64,000 nt of DNA from Peteryoungia algae (GCF_030369675.1 NZ_CP128477.1:2701001-2765000); one strand, 5' to 3'; numbered from the stretch's first letter, positions 1 to 8,343 are shown. A program made the numbers and translations. The notes: generated by a model from the letters alone, not told the origin.

Positions 1-756
1 GTGATCGCGTATGCCACAGCTGCAGCATCGCTGCGGATTGCGATGGCCCTGGAGAGCTATGAGCTTGCGGAATGCTCCATCAGGATACTCGGGCTTTCGC
101 TTCTCGGCCTGCTCGGTCTCGCCCTTGCCCGCATCACCGTGCCGGTGACCAATCTGATCCTCGACCCGACGGAAAAGACCTCGCCCTATCGACCCCATCC
201 GGGCCGGGTCCATCTCGCGGCGGGGTTGACCATGCTGGTGATCGTGGCAGAGGCAGCCACGCTCTCGGACGCCGTGCGCGGCTATCTGATGTTGGCTGCC
301 GGTGCAGCCTTTCTCGATCGGGTCGCCGAGGGGTTTGTGGGGCGCGAAGGCTTTTCGCTGGAACTTGGCGGCTTGTGGATGTCGAGTGCGCTCGCCGGCA
401 CCGGCCTTGTTACCTGCGGGCTCTCTCTTGCTGGCTTGCCATTGCCCTGGCTGGGTGGGCTGCATCTGGCGCTGATGGGTGGGCTGAGTCTCGGCGTCCT
501 GCAGGTTCTGTCGATTGCGGGCCTGCTCCATACCGGTCAACCGCTGCGCTTCTCCCGGACAACCAAGCTGTCGATCCTGCTCCTCGTCCTGTCGGTGCTT
601 GTGCGGATCCTGCCTGAATTCACCCCGTCCCTTGCCCTGCCCTTTGGCCCGCACGGCCTCGCCTCGACGCTTTTCTCGCTCTCCTTCTTCCTCTGGGCCA
701 AGGCCTATATTCCTCTGCTCTGGTCGCCGGAAACGGTGGATCAGGAAAGGTGCTGA
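1..756 (+). CDS. NnrS-like membrane protein, C-terminal part (5' end outside window)
   Basis: Several hydrophobic membrane-spanning stretches are visible along the 251 readable residues. The segment around residues 178-205 (HTGQPLRFSRTT followed by an RILPEF-type stretch) lines up with the matching part of the intact NnrS downstream (GHTGQALTSPRTT...RILVALLP), so I read it as a second NnrS-family protein. NnrS proteins are haem/copper membrane proteins linked to nitric-oxide stress. The open frame runs off the left edge and the GTG at base 1 is probably only an internal valine codon. It ends 1 base before nnrS, so the two are very likely co-transcribed. Family membership is inferred from the paralogue, not from a search. 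Confidence 0.6.
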   Translation: MIAYATAAASLRIAMALESYELAECSIRILGLSLLGLLGLALARITVPVTNLILDPTEKTSPYRPHPGRVHLAAGLTMLVIVAEAATLSDAVRGYLMLAAGAAFLDRVAEGFVGREGFSLELGGLWMSSALAGTGLVTCGLSLAGLPLPWLGGLHLALMGGLSLGVLQVLSIAGLLHTGQPLRFSRTTKLSILLLVLSVLVRILPEFTPSLALPFGPHGLASTLFSLSFFLWAKAYIPLLWSPETVDQERC

Positions 757-757
757 C

Positions 758-1948
758 ATGACTAAAATTCCCGGCCCCGCCATCCCGCAGCATCTTTTGT
801 CTGGAGGCTTCCGCCTGTTCTTCCCGGGCAGTGCGCTTGTCGCCGCCCTGTCGATTGCTATCTGGGTCCCCTGGTTCCTCGGCTTCATGCATGTCCCGAC
901 CCTCTTGCCCCCAGTTGCCTGGCACCAGCATGAGCTTCTCTTCGGCTTCGTCCCGGCCGTGATTGCCGGCTTTCTTCTGACCGCCGTGCCGAACTGGACC
1001 GGCAGGCCGGGATTGAAGGGACTGCCCCTGTTGGCGCTGTTTCTTCTCTGGATCGCAGGGCGCCTGGCAATCGGTTTCTCGGAATGGACGGGCCTGCTTG
1101 GTGCAACGCTCGTCACGCTCGCCTTTCTGCCGGTGCTCGCCATCTTCGTTCTGAAGGAACTGGTCGCGGCATCGAACCGCCGGAACTACAAGATCGTCGC
1201 GGTGCTCGTCGTTCTCAGCGCAGCCCAGATCCTCTTCCATCGCGAAATCGAGCGCTACGGGCGGATCGAGATGTCCGACCGGATGGCCCTGTCGGCAATC
1301 CTCATCCTGGTATCCCTTGTCGCAGGACGCATCATTCCAGCCTTCACCGGCAACTGGCTGAAGGCGAACAATCCGGGACGGCTGCCTCAGAATTTCGCCC
1401 CTTTCGATCTTGCCGTCATGATCCTTGCTGGCCTGTCGCTTGCAATGTGGGTCGCTGTTGCCGCCGGTTCGGAAAGCCTCCGCGCACCCACTGGGCTGCT
1501 GATGATCCTCGCCGGAATCGCGCACCTCGCGAGACAGGCCAGATGGTGTCCCGAGCGCACGCTGCGCGAGCCCTTGGTAACGATCCTGCATGTCGGTTAT
1601 CTGTTCATCCCCTTGGGTTTCCTGCTCACAGGCCTTTCCATGCTCCTGCAAGTTTCAGGCTTTGCCTCAGCCGGCATCCATGCCTGGACGACCGGTGGCA
1701 TCGGGGTCGTCACGCTGGCGGTGATGACGCGTGCAACCCGAGGGCATACGGGCCAGGCGCTGACGTCACCCCGCACCACGACCTGGCTGATCTATGCGCC
1801 GATTATTCTCGCGGCAGCGCTCAGAATACTGGTCGCGCTATTGCCTCAACACACCATGCTCTTGCTGCCCATTGCAGCATTCGCCTGGATCGTCGCCTTC
1901 CTGGGCTACGTGGTCTTCTACATGCCGCTGATCTTGCGGAAGGGATAG
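758..1948 (+). CDS. nnrS: NnrS family protein (nitric-oxide/nitrosative stress membrane protein)
   Basis: A 396-residue polytopic membrane protein. The N-terminus (GGFRLFFPGSALVAALS, then WHQHELLFGF at about residues 45-55) and the C-terminal VMTRATRGHTG motif are hallmarks of NnrS. Conserved histidines in WHQHE and GHTG fit the proposed haem/metal role. NnrS is found in denitrifiers under NnrR control and protects against nitrosative stress, although its chemistry is not fully settled. I chose the ATG at 758, one base after the upstream stop; the frame is open far upstream, but that stretch is only a shadow of the preceding gene. The neighbours (ubiTUV, ric) fit an anaerobic/NO regulon. Confidence 0.88.
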   Translation: MTKIPGPAIPQHLLSGGFRLFFPGSALVAALSIAIWVPWFLGFMHVPTLLPPVAWHQHELLFGFVPAVIAGFLLTAVPNWTGRPGLKGLPLLALFLLWIAGRLAIGFSEWTGLLGATLVTLAFLPVLAIFVLKELVAASNRRNYKIVAVLVVLSAAQILFHREIERYGRIEMSDRMALSAILILVSLVAGRIIPAFTGNWLKANNPGRLPQNFAPFDLAVMILAGLSLAMWVAVAAGSESLRAPTGLLMILAGIAHLARQARWCPERTLREPLVTILHVGYLFIPLGFLLTGLSMLLQVSGFASAGIHAWTTGGIGVVTLAVMTRATRGHTGQALTSPRTTTWLIYAPIILAAALRILVALLPQHTMLLLPIAAFAWIVAFLGYVVFYMPLILRKG

Positions 1949-1951
1949 CAG

Positions 1952-1971
1952 GAGGGCGCGGGCGCGCCCTC
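1952..1971. terminator. GC-rich stem-loop between convergent nnrS and ubiX
   Basis: GAGGGCGC, a four-base loop, then GCGCCCTC lies exactly between the nnrS stop and the ubiX stop. It could end transcription from both sides. There is no clear T-run, so it is only a probable terminator. Confidence 0.45.
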
Positions 1972-2539
1972 ACCCCCTCCACTCGGGGATCAATGGTGTA
2001 TCCGACAAACCGAGGAGGTCCACTGCGCGCGCCGCGATGTGGGCGACCAGATCCTCCACGGTCGCCGGATTGCGGTAAAAGGAGGGGACCGGCGGCATCA
2101 CCACGCCCCCCATCTCGGTCACCGCCACCATATTGCGCAGGTGTCCGAGATGAAGTGGTGTCTCCCGGGCGAGCAGAACCAGCCTGCGCCGTTCCTTGAG
2201 TTGCACATCGGCGGCGCGGGTGAGGAGATTGTCGGTGATCCCGGCCGCGATCGCCGCAAGAGAACGCATCGAACAGGGCGCAACAATCATCCCGGCCGTG
2301 CGAAAGGATCCGCTGGCGATGGACGCGCCGATATCGGTATCGGCATGGAAGTGATCGGCGAGGCCGATGAGGCGCCCCAGCGCCTCGTTGCCTGTCTCGT
2401 GGGCGATCGTCCGGCGCGCTGCATTGGTGACTACGAGATGCAGTTCTACGTCCTCCATCGCGGCCAGAATCCGGCCGACTTGAAGTCCGATCGCAGCACC
2501 GGATGCACCTGAAATGCCGAGGATGACACGCCTGCTCAT
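1970..2539 (-). CDS. ubiX: Flavin prenyltransferase UbiX
   Basis: UbiX attaches a dimethylallyl group to FMN to make prenylated FMN, the cofactor of UbiD-type decarboxylases. The 189-residue product has the expected N-terminal GISGASGAAIG flavin-binding loop (residues 8-18), the PCSMRSLAAIAAGITDNLL region near residue 90 and ARETPLHLGHLRNM near residue 125; the size is normal for the family. The start ATG at 2539 overlaps the ubiD stop in an ATGA arrangement, so translation is coupled and the partner supplies the need for its product. The longer open frame upstream lies inside ubiD and is not used. Confidence 0.93.
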   Translation of the reverse strand: MSRRVILGISGASGAAIGLQVGRILAAMEDVELHLVVTNAARRTIAHETGNEALGRLIGLADHFHADTDIGASIASGSFRTAGMIVAPCSMRSLAAIAAGITDNLLTRAADVQLKERRRLVLLARETPLHLGHLRNMVAVTEMGGVVMPPVPSFYRNPATVEDLVAHIAARAVDLLGLSDTPLIPEWRG

Positions 2540-4059
2540 GGGTGGCCTGCCGCCGTCTGACCTGGACCAAGTCCGAGCTCGCCCCACATGGCATCGACGC
2601 GCGCCGAGATTTCCGGCGTCATCTGAAGAACCCTGCCCCATTCCCGGTCGGTTTCGGGTGGAAGCTTGTTTGTGGCATCGAGCCCGAGCTTTCCGCCGAG
2701 CCCTGGTTTGGGAGAGGCAAAATCGAGATAGTCGATGGGTGTGTCGCTGACCACCACCATGTCGCGAGAGGCATCGAACCGGGTGGAAACAGCCCACATG
2801 ACATCGCTCCAGTTTCTGACGTCAACGTCGGGATCGACCACGATGATCAGCTTTGTGTAGCTGAACTGTGGCAGCATCGACCAAAGCCCGAGCATGATCC
2901 GCCGCGCCTGCCCCGGATAACGCTTGTGGATCGAGACGACGATCGCCCGGTAGGAACAGGCTTCAGGCGGCAGCCAGAGATCGACGATCTCCGGAAACTG
3001 ACGCTTCACGAGTGGAAGGAACAAGGCATTCATCGCCTCCCCGAGCACCGAGGGTTCGTCCGGGGGACGGCCCGTAAAGGTCGAGAGGTAAACCGGATTC
3101 TGGCGCATCGTCATCGCGCTCAGGGTCATGATGGGAAACGTGTCGACGGAGTTATAGTAACCCGTGTGATCGCCGTATGGCCCCTCGGGCGCGGTCTCAT
3201 CCATGGAGACCGTCCCTTCGAGCACGATTTCCGCGCTGGCTGGAACATCGAGCGGCTGGGTGAGCGCCCGAACGACACGGCTGCGCTTTCCACCCAAGAC
3301 GCCGGCGAATGAAAGCTCGCTCATGGTCTCCGGCAAGGGCATGACGGCTGCGAGGATCGTTTGCGGATCAGCACCGATGACCACCGCGATCGGCATATCC
3401 TGGCCCACCGCCTGCCACTGTCGGAAATGTTTGGCAGCGCCGCGATGGGCAAGCCAGCGCGTGATCAGACGCTTTCGATCCAGCGCTTGCAGCCGGTAGA
3501 CGCCGACGTTGACATCCTTTGGATCATGAGGTGAAGCGGTGACGACCAGCCCCCAGGTGATCAGCGGCGCAGGTTCGCCGGGCCAGCACCACTGGATTGG
3601 CAGCCGACCAAGATCGACGGCTTCGCCTTCGAACACGACATCCTGGCATCTGGCGTGTGACACCCGGCGGCACCCCAGGGCCATGGCCGACCGAAGCACA
3701 GGCAGCATCTTCAGGGCATCCCGAAGCGAAGCCGGCGGTCTTGGCTCGCGCAATTCGGCCAGCAATTCCGCGAGATCGCCGATCTTGCCACCGCCAATGC
3801 CGTAGCCAAGTTCGATGCGCTCGCGCGTGCCGAACAGATTGGCGAGAAGGGGAACATCCGACGTCGAGCCGTCCGGCCGGACGGGACGTTCGAAGAGCAA
3901 GGCAGGGCCACCCTCTGCCAGGACCCGTTTGTGAATTTCGGTGATCTCATGGACGAGGCTGACCGGCTGCGAAACACGGACGAGCCGCCCTCGTTTTTCC
4001 AATTCACTCATGAAAGCTTGAAGGCCGTCGTAACGACGAGGCGGTGCGTTCTGTGTCAT
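2536..4059 (-). CDS. ubiD: UbiD family decarboxylase (3-octaprenyl-4-hydroxybenzoate carboxy-lyase type)
   Basis: UbiD uses prenyl-FMN to remove the carboxylate of the polyprenyl-hydroxybenzoate intermediate in ubiquinone synthesis. The 507-residue protein has the family size and features such as EGTVSMDETAPEGPYGDHTGYY (the E-P-G-D-H region) and a C-terminal LGLDATNKLPPE. I start at 4059 (MTQNAPPRRYDG) because residues before it are low-complexity and unlike the family. It is divergent from ubiT, sharing a control region with two Fnr-type boxes, which suggests it is the copy used during anaerobic growth. A related UbiD-type decarboxylation of another aromatic acid cannot be excluded. Confidence 0.88.
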   Translation of the reverse strand: MTQNAPPRRYDGLQAFMSELEKRGRLVRVSQPVSLVHEITEIHKRVLAEGGPALLFERPVRPDGSTSDVPLLANLFGTRERIELGYGIGGGKIGDLAELLAELREPRPPASLRDALKMLPVLRSAMALGCRRVSHARCQDVVFEGEAVDLGRLPIQWCWPGEPAPLITWGLVVTASPHDPKDVNVGVYRLQALDRKRLITRWLAHRGAAKHFRQWQAVGQDMPIAVVIGADPQTILAAVMPLPETMSELSFAGVLGGKRSRVVRALTQPLDVPASAEIVLEGTVSMDETAPEGPYGDHTGYYNSVDTFPIMTLSAMTMRQNPVYLSTFTGRPPDEPSVLGEAMNALFLPLVKRQFPEIVDLWLPPEACSYRAIVVSIHKRYPGQARRIMLGLWSMLPQFSYTKLIIVVDPDVDVRNWSDVMWAVSTRFDASRDMVVVSDTPIDYLDFASPKPGLGGKLGLDATNKLPPETDREWGRVLQMTPEISARVDAMWGELGLGPGQTAAGHP

Positions 4060-4094
4060 GCCGACCGCTATGGACCGCGAATTCGGCTGCGTCT

Positions 4095-4108
4095 TTGCGC
4101 TGGAGCAA
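4095..4108. promoter_or_regulatory. Candidate Crp/Fnr-family (FNR/NnrR/DNR) box
   Basis: TTGCG-CTGG-AGCAA fits the TTG-N8-CAA pattern of Fnr/NnrR-type operators. It lies in the 107-bp divergent region between ubiD and ubiT, 58 bp before the ubiT start. Half-sites differ at one position from perfect symmetry. Confidence 0.5.
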
Positions 4109-4135
4109 TCTGCATTGCCGGGCGCTCGCCTAGGC

Positions 4136-4149
4136 TTGCGCCGGTTCAA
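4136..4149. promoter_or_regulatory. Second candidate Crp/Fnr-type box in the ubiD-ubiT divergent region
   Basis: TTGCG-CCGG-TTCAA also satisfies TTG-N8-CAA but with weaker symmetry. It lies very close (about 18 bp) to the ubiT start, so if real it would more likely repress ubiT or act on ubiD. The upstream box is the better candidate. Confidence 0.3.
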
Positions 4150-4166
4150 ACATCCGAATTGGCGCA

Positions 4167-4679
4167 ATGCAGATTTCATCCATTCTGGCTCTCCCGCTGA
4201 AGACCGTTCCGCTCGTGCCACTCGTGCCGATTGAACTCGTGGCGGGCCGCCTCTTCAAGCTCCTGCTCTCGGCCCATGGCGACATGTTCGAGCGTCTTGG
4301 CACATACAAGAGCTGCCGCTTTTCCTTTGCCCCGACAGACCTCCCCCTCGTTTTCCTGATCGAACCGGATCTGCAGCGCCTCACGGTGGTGCGCAAGGGC
4401 GATGCCTTCACGGCGGACGCCGGCGTGGAGGCCCCTCTGGTCATGCTTTTGGCGCTCCTCGAGGGTCGTTGCGATGCCGATGCCCTGTTCTTTTCCCGCG
4501 ACCTGAAGGTAATCGGGGACATGGAGGCCATGCTCGCCATGAGAAACGCGCTCGACGACTGCGATATCGACCTGCCGCGTGATCTCGCCCGAATCGGGGG
4601 ACCGGCGGCGCCCATCGTTCACAGGCTGGCCGAGAAAATCCGCAGCCAGTCGCTGAAGGAGACGCCGTCATGGAACTGA
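4167..4679 (+). CDS. ubiT: Anaerobic ubiquinone biosynthesis accessory factor UbiT (SCP2 domain)
   Basis: The 170-residue product is an SCP2-like lipid-binding protein, close in size to Escherichia coli UbiT. The core around residues 27-100 (FKLLLSAHGDMFERLG, then a DLPLVFLIEP strand and a VVRKGDAF strand) matches the sterol-carrier fold. UbiT is thought to hold ubiquinone intermediates while UbiU-UbiV hydroxylate the ring without oxygen. The gene overlaps ubiU by 10 bp, and the ubiT-ubiU-ubiV order is the diagnostic context. The start at 4167 gives a normal length, but the ribosome site is weak, so a nearby alternative is possible. Confidence 0.85.
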   Translation: MQISSILALPLKTVPLVPLVPIELVAGRLFKLLLSAHGDMFERLGTYKSCRFSFAPTDLPLVFLIEPDLQRLTVVRKGDAFTADAGVEAPLVMLLALLEGRCDADALFFSRDLKVIGDMEAMLAMRNALDDCDIDLPRDLARIGGPAAPIVHRLAEKIRSQSLKETPSWN

Positions 4680-5647
4680 TCTGCCCGGCCGGAACACCAG
4701 CGGCCTTTCGGGAAGCCGTCGATGCGGGCGCCGACGCAGTCTATTGTGGTTTCCGCGATGAGACCAATGCTCGCAATTTCCCCGGCCTCAATTTCAGCCG
4801 GGACGAATTGCGCGATGCGATTGCCTATGCCCGCAAGAAGGGCTGCATGACCTTCGTTGCCCTCAATACGTTCATGCGGGCCGGTGACGAAGAGATCTGG
4901 TATCGCGCAGCAGCCGACGCGGTGAAGCTCGGTGCTGATGCGCTGATCCTGGCCGATTTCGGCCTCATGGCGCATGTCAGGGATCACTATCCCGAGCAGC
5001 GCCTGCATGTCTCGGTCCAGGCGTCTGCTTCCAATCCCGAAGCGATCAACTTTCTCGTCGAGGCCTTCGACGCAAAACGGGTCGTCTTGCCGAGGACGCT
5101 GACGATCGCCGACATCGCCCGTATCGGGCGCAAGGTCAAATGCGAGATCGAAGTCTTCGTCTTCGGCGGGCTCTGCGTCATGGCCGAGGGACGCTGCTCG
5201 CTCTCCTCCTACGCCACCGGCAAATCGCCCAACATGAATGGCGTCTGCTCGCCGGCCAGCCATGTGCGATACCGGCAGGAGGGATCGGACATGGTATCGG
5301 AACTCGGCGACTACACGATCAACCGGTTCAGCCAGGGCGAGGCGGCCGGCTATCCGACACTGTGCAAGGGGCGCTTCGACATTGGCGATGCGCGTGGCTA
5401 CGCCTTCGAGGACCCTGTGTCACTCGACGTCATGGGCGAAATCGAAGCCTTGAAGAATGCCGGCGTATCCGCCTTGAAAATCGAGGGGCGCCAGCGCGGC
5501 AAGGCCTATGTCGCCGAGGTCGTCTCGACGCTGCGCCAGGCGCTCGCAACCGATCCCACAGGGCGCGGCCCCTTGCTGGTCCGTCTCAGAGCCCTGAGCG
5601 AAGGACAGAAGACCACGGTCGGCGCCTATGAGAAGCGCTGGAGATGA
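4670..5647 (+). CDS. ubiU: Oxygen-independent ubiquinone hydroxylase subunit UbiU (peptidase U32 family)
   Basis: The protein begins MELICPAGTPAAFREAVDAG, typical of the U32 fold, and is 325 residues long. It keeps the four cysteines expected for a 4Fe-4S cluster: GGLCVMAEGRC (two, near residue 170), NGVC and TLCKGRF. UbiU forms a heterodimer with UbiV and performs the three ring hydroxylations of ubiquinone synthesis when oxygen is absent. The start overlaps the end of ubiT, and the stop overlaps the ubiV start in ATGA, so the three proteins are translationally coupled. Function is assigned from family and context with high certainty. Confidence 0.93.
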   Translation: MELICPAGTPAAFREAVDAGADAVYCGFRDETNARNFPGLNFSRDELRDAIAYARKKGCMTFVALNTFMRAGDEEIWYRAAADAVKLGADALILADFGLMAHVRDHYPEQRLHVSVQASASNPEAINFLVEAFDAKRVVLPRTLTIADIARIGRKVKCEIEVFVFGGLCVMAEGRCSLSSYATGKSPNMNGVCSPASHVRYRQEGSDMVSELGDYTINRFSQGEAAGYPTLCKGRFDIGDARGYAFEDPVSLDVMGEIEALKNAGVSALKIEGRQRGKAYVAEVVSTLRQALATDPTGRGPLLVRLRALSEGQKTTVGAYEKRWR

Positions 5648-6567
5648 GCATGAGCAAACTGACATTGGGACCCGTCTACTATCTCTGGGACGGCCCGAAA
5701 TGGCGCGATTTCTATTTCCAGATCGCGGACGAAGCACCGGTGGATCGCGTGATTCTCGGCGAGACCGTGTGCTCCAAACGGCAGCATTTCATCGAGCCGC
5801 ATCTGGCAGATGTAGTGGAACGCCTGGAACGGGCGGGGAAAACCGTCGCCTTCTCGTCGCTGGCACTCGTCACGCTGGAGCGCGAAAGCCGTAGCCTGAA
5901 AGAGCTGATCGAGACAGCCGACCACCCCATCGAGGTCAACGATCTCGCCTCCGTCGGCCTGATCAACGGTCGTCGGCACCTCGTCGGCCCCTTGGTCAAT
6001 GTCTATAACGGCCCCACAGCGCGCCTCCTGGCACAACGCGGGGCGGAACGCATCTGTCTTCCGCCGGAACTTCCCTTCAGTTCGATCGCCAGGATCGCCG
6101 CCGATGCGCCTGATGTGGCTCTCGAAGTCATGGTGTTCGGCCGCATGCCGCTCGCCATATCGGCCCGCTGCGCCCATGCCCGCTCCAAGGGCAGGAGCAA
6201 GGACAATTGCCAGTTCGTCTGCGGCGAAGAGCCGGATGGCCTGCCAATCAACACCCTCGACCGCCAGTCATTCCTTGTGCTCAATGGCGTGCAGACCATG
6301 TCGCATACGTGCCAACTCCTGCTCAGCGAACTGCTGGAGTTGCAGGAGGCCGGGGTCAACGCCTTCCGTCTCTCGCCGCAGGATTGCGACATGGCGCGTA
6401 TTGCCTCCATTTTCCAGAAGACCTTGTCCGGCGGCATGGAGCCCGAGGAGGCCGCCGCGTTGATCGCTCTCTCCTATCCGGGAGCCGTGTTCTCGAACGG
6501 ATTTCATCATGCGCAAGCGGGAGCAGCCTGGGTATCGCGGGCAAGAAGCACGCCGCAAGTTCTCTGA
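5644..6567 (+). CDS. ubiV: Oxygen-independent ubiquinone hydroxylase subunit UbiV (peptidase U32 family)
   Basis: Partner of UbiU, 307 residues. The cysteine set ARCAHARSKGRSKDNC, QFVC and an upstream/downstream cysteine pair fits the 4Fe-4S site of UbiV. The N-terminal LTLGPVYYLWDGPKWRDFY stretch is typical of this half of the pair. Together with UbiT and the UbiD/UbiX pair it would let the cell make ubiquinone during denitrification. The start codon used overlaps the ubiU stop; a second in-frame ATG follows two codons later (MSMSK), so the exact start could shift by 6 bases. Confidence 0.92.
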   Translation: MSMSKLTLGPVYYLWDGPKWRDFYFQIADEAPVDRVILGETVCSKRQHFIEPHLADVVERLERAGKTVAFSSLALVTLERESRSLKELIETADHPIEVNDLASVGLINGRRHLVGPLVNVYNGPTARLLAQRGAERICLPPELPFSSIARIAADAPDVALEVMVFGRMPLAISARCAHARSKGRSKDNCQFVCGEEPDGLPINTLDRQSFLVLNGVQTMSHTCQLLLSELLELQEAGVNAFRLSPQDCDMARIASIFQKTLSGGMEPEEAAALIALSYPGAVFSNGFHHAQAGAAWVSRARSTPQVL

Positions 6568-6596
6568 CACCAGGCTAGGTGAGGGCGGCATGTTGT

Positions 6597-6610
6597 TTGC
6601 GATAGCGCAA
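6597..6610. promoter_or_regulatory. Candidate NnrR/FNR-type operator upstream of ric
   Basis: TTGCG-ATAG-CGCAA is a perfect inverted repeat with the TTG-N8-CAA layout of Crp/Fnr-family sites; the GCG core is more like NnrR/DNR sites than FNR's TTGAT-N4-ATCAA. It is 73 bp before the ric ATG, a normal distance for activation. Confidence 0.65.
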
Positions 6611-6683
6611 CGACCGGATCGGCGTTCTTAACCACAATCGGCAACAAAGCGTAACGCATTGAAACGTAGGCAAGGTGAACTCG

Positions 6684-7343
6684 ATGGAACTCAACGCAAG
6701 TCTGACGGTCGGAAAGATCGCCACCTCCCTCCCGGGTGCAGCCGCACTGTTCCGCCGACACGGCATCAGCTTCTGCTGCGGTGGCTCCGACAGCATCGAG
6801 GCTGCGGCCGAAGCCGCAGGGCTTTCACCACAAGCTCTGGTTGGCGAATTGCAAGGCCTTGTCGACGCCGCCGCGACGGAAGCACCGGACGGAACGGTCG
6901 ATCTGATTAATCACATCCGGACACGCTACCACGACACTCATCGGGCGGAACTCATCTCGCTGATCCCGCTCGCAGCCAAGGTTGAGCGCGTGCATGGCAA
7001 TCATCCCGATGCACCGATCGGACTGGCGGATCTCCTCGAGCGCATCCAGAGCGATCTCCACAGCCATATGCACCGCGAGGAGCTTATGCTTTTCCCGCAC
7101 ATGGAACGCGGCGACCATCAGGCGCTGACCAGACCCATCGAACAGATGCGCCACGAACATGACGTCGAGGCACAGCATCTGGCAGAACTCGAGCATGCAA
7201 CAGGCGGCTTTCACCTTCCGGAAGGCGCATGCAATTCATGGCGCGCGCTTTATACAGGCACCAAAAAATTCGCCGACGATCTCGTCCAACATATACACTT
7301 GGAAAAAGAGGTCCTCTTTCCGCGCTTTCACGAAACCGTTTAG
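6684..7343 (+). CDS. ytfE: Iron-sulfur cluster repair di-iron protein RIC (YtfE/ScdA/DnrN family)
   Basis: RIC proteins restore Fe-S clusters damaged by nitric oxide or peroxide. The 219-residue product has the N-terminal ScdA domain with the HGISFCCGG motif (residues about 27-35) and a hemerythrin-like domain with the histidine/glutamate ligands in RTRYHDTHRAEL, SDLHSHMHREELMLFPH, MRHEHDVE and LVQHIHLEKEVLFPRFHE. I prefer the ATG at 6684 because AAGGTGA lies at the right distance upstream; the GTG at 6675 is within that site. The palindromic Fnr-type box upstream fits induction by NO or low oxygen. In denitrifying bacteria this gene is often called dnrN. Confidence 0.92.
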   Translation: MELNASLTVGKIATSLPGAAALFRRHGISFCCGGSDSIEAAAEAAGLSPQALVGELQGLVDAAATEAPDGTVDLINHIRTRYHDTHRAELISLIPLAAKVERVHGNHPDAPIGLADLLERIQSDLHSHMHREELMLFPHMERGDHQALTRPIEQMRHEHDVEAQHLAELEHATGGFHLPEGACNSWRALYTGTKKFADDLVQHIHLEKEVLFPRFHETV

Positions 7344-7530
7344 GGCTGCCACATCAAGGCTGACGTGATCATGCGGAATAAACGAAAGTTACGCGGATGG
7401 TTCAACATTGACCGACTTGCTGAAAGTCTGCCAAGGGCGTATCGCGAATGCCACTGTGACGCCGTCTGCGACATCCAAGAGTGCGTGGTCAGCTGTTCCG
7501 CGGATAAGGACACCATTAGTTACCTGATAG

Positions 7531-7564
7531 ACCGCCTACCCCCTTTCCATCCAAAGTAGGCGGT
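7531..7564 (+). terminator. Probable terminator downstream of ric
   Basis: ACCGCCTAC and GTAGGCGGT form a perfect 9-bp stem around a 16-base loop, followed by TTTAG. It lies about 190 bp after the ric stop. It overlaps the end of a short open frame (7365-7559) that I do not accept as a gene. Confidence 0.45.
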
Positions 7565-7668
7565 TTAGAACATTCACGATACGTACCCTCAGTGCGTCGT
7601 TCATGTGTATTCATAGTCCCATCATGATCCAGAACTTGAGGTCAAACCATAAACCAGTAGGGGGCATC

Positions 7669-7854
7669 ATGCAGAGGGACAATCTATGGCGAGAATGGTA
7701 CGCGTGGTTCCCAGTAAAGCCCATCGACGAAAACCAGCTGTTCTGGCTAGAGACTATCTGGCGGCGAATAGACCCGGAAACCAGCGGTTGGATTTACAAA
7801 TCATTTCGCTCAGACCTGCAAAGAGAAACTGAAGCGGCAATGCGCTGCATTTAG
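7669..7854 (+). CDS. Small hypothetical protein
   Basis: A 61-residue product starting MQRDNLWREWYAWFPVKP, rich in tryptophan and tyrosine, without a signal peptide or membrane segment. The start ATG at 7669 is preceded by a strong AGGGGG ribosome site, which decides against the in-frame start further upstream at 7603. It lies between ric and the cbb3 region, on the opposite strand from the fix genes. I do not recognise the family; the good ribosome site and non-random composition are the only support. Function unknown. Confidence 0.45.
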   Translation: MQRDNLWREWYAWFPVKPIDENQLFWLETIWRRIDPETSGWIYKSFRSDLQRETEAAMRCI

Positions 7855-8007
7855 AATAATTGACCGTTTAGCTCTACCCATCTGAATTTTTTGATGGCGA
7901 CGTCATGGATATTCTTGATTGCAGCCACCTATGCGAAGGGAACTGTGTCACCCGGCGGGTTCGCTTTGCGCCTGCCCATGTGTCGATACAGGACCGCTTT
8001 CGGCCGC

Positions 8008-8343
8008 TTAGGAGCGCTGATACCTGTCTTCGTTGCTTCCATTGCCGGCTCGTGGAGGTTTGATGCCCCTTTTCAAGGACAGAACAGCACCGATCATTCC
8101 TCCGAGCACAATACCCGCGGACCCAAATGCAATCGCCGCGATCAAACAGTTGATCAAGAGACCGAGGTTGAATTCCGTCAAAGTGACGAGTGCAGCAAGC
8201 ACGCCTGCTGTCGCCCCCAGAAGCCCAAAGACGAAGCTCATACCTGTGACAGCATCGGAGGGGTCTACCACCTTCACGGCGGGAGTAAGATCCGCAGTCA
8301 GCCTTCCGTCTGGTGAATGTTCTTGAGAGTCACGCACTTTCAC
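8008..8343 (-). CDS. Small membrane protein of unknown function
   Basis: The 111-residue product has a hydrophilic N-terminus and two to three hydrophobic helices (about residues 34-54, 62-90), with glycine-rich turns (FGSAGIVLGGMIGAVLSL). It follows fixS on the same strand by 44 bp and may be the last gene of the cbb3-associated group. I do not recognise a named family. The membrane character and position suggest a role linked to the respiratory genes, but that is only context. The start may be a little later than 8343, since the first 20 residues look less constrained. Confidence 0.5.
   Translation of the reverse strand: MKVRDSQEHSPDGRLTADLTPAVKVVDPSDAVTGMSFVFGLLGATAGVLAALVTLTEFNLGLLINCLIAAIAFGSAGIVLGGMIGAVLSLKRGIKPPRAGNGSNEDRYQRS

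Noticed and set aside
620..1651. 343-codon minus-strand frame opposite nnrS
   Set aside because: Very charged, repetitive composition and no family resemblance; shadow of a high-GC gene.
1084..2199. 371-codon plus-strand frame
   Set aside because: Crosses nnrS and ubiX in a wrong phase, with arginine/proline-rich nonsense composition.
7365..7559. 64-codon frame after ric
   Set aside because: Its end lies in the probable ric terminator, and no ribosome site or family is seen.
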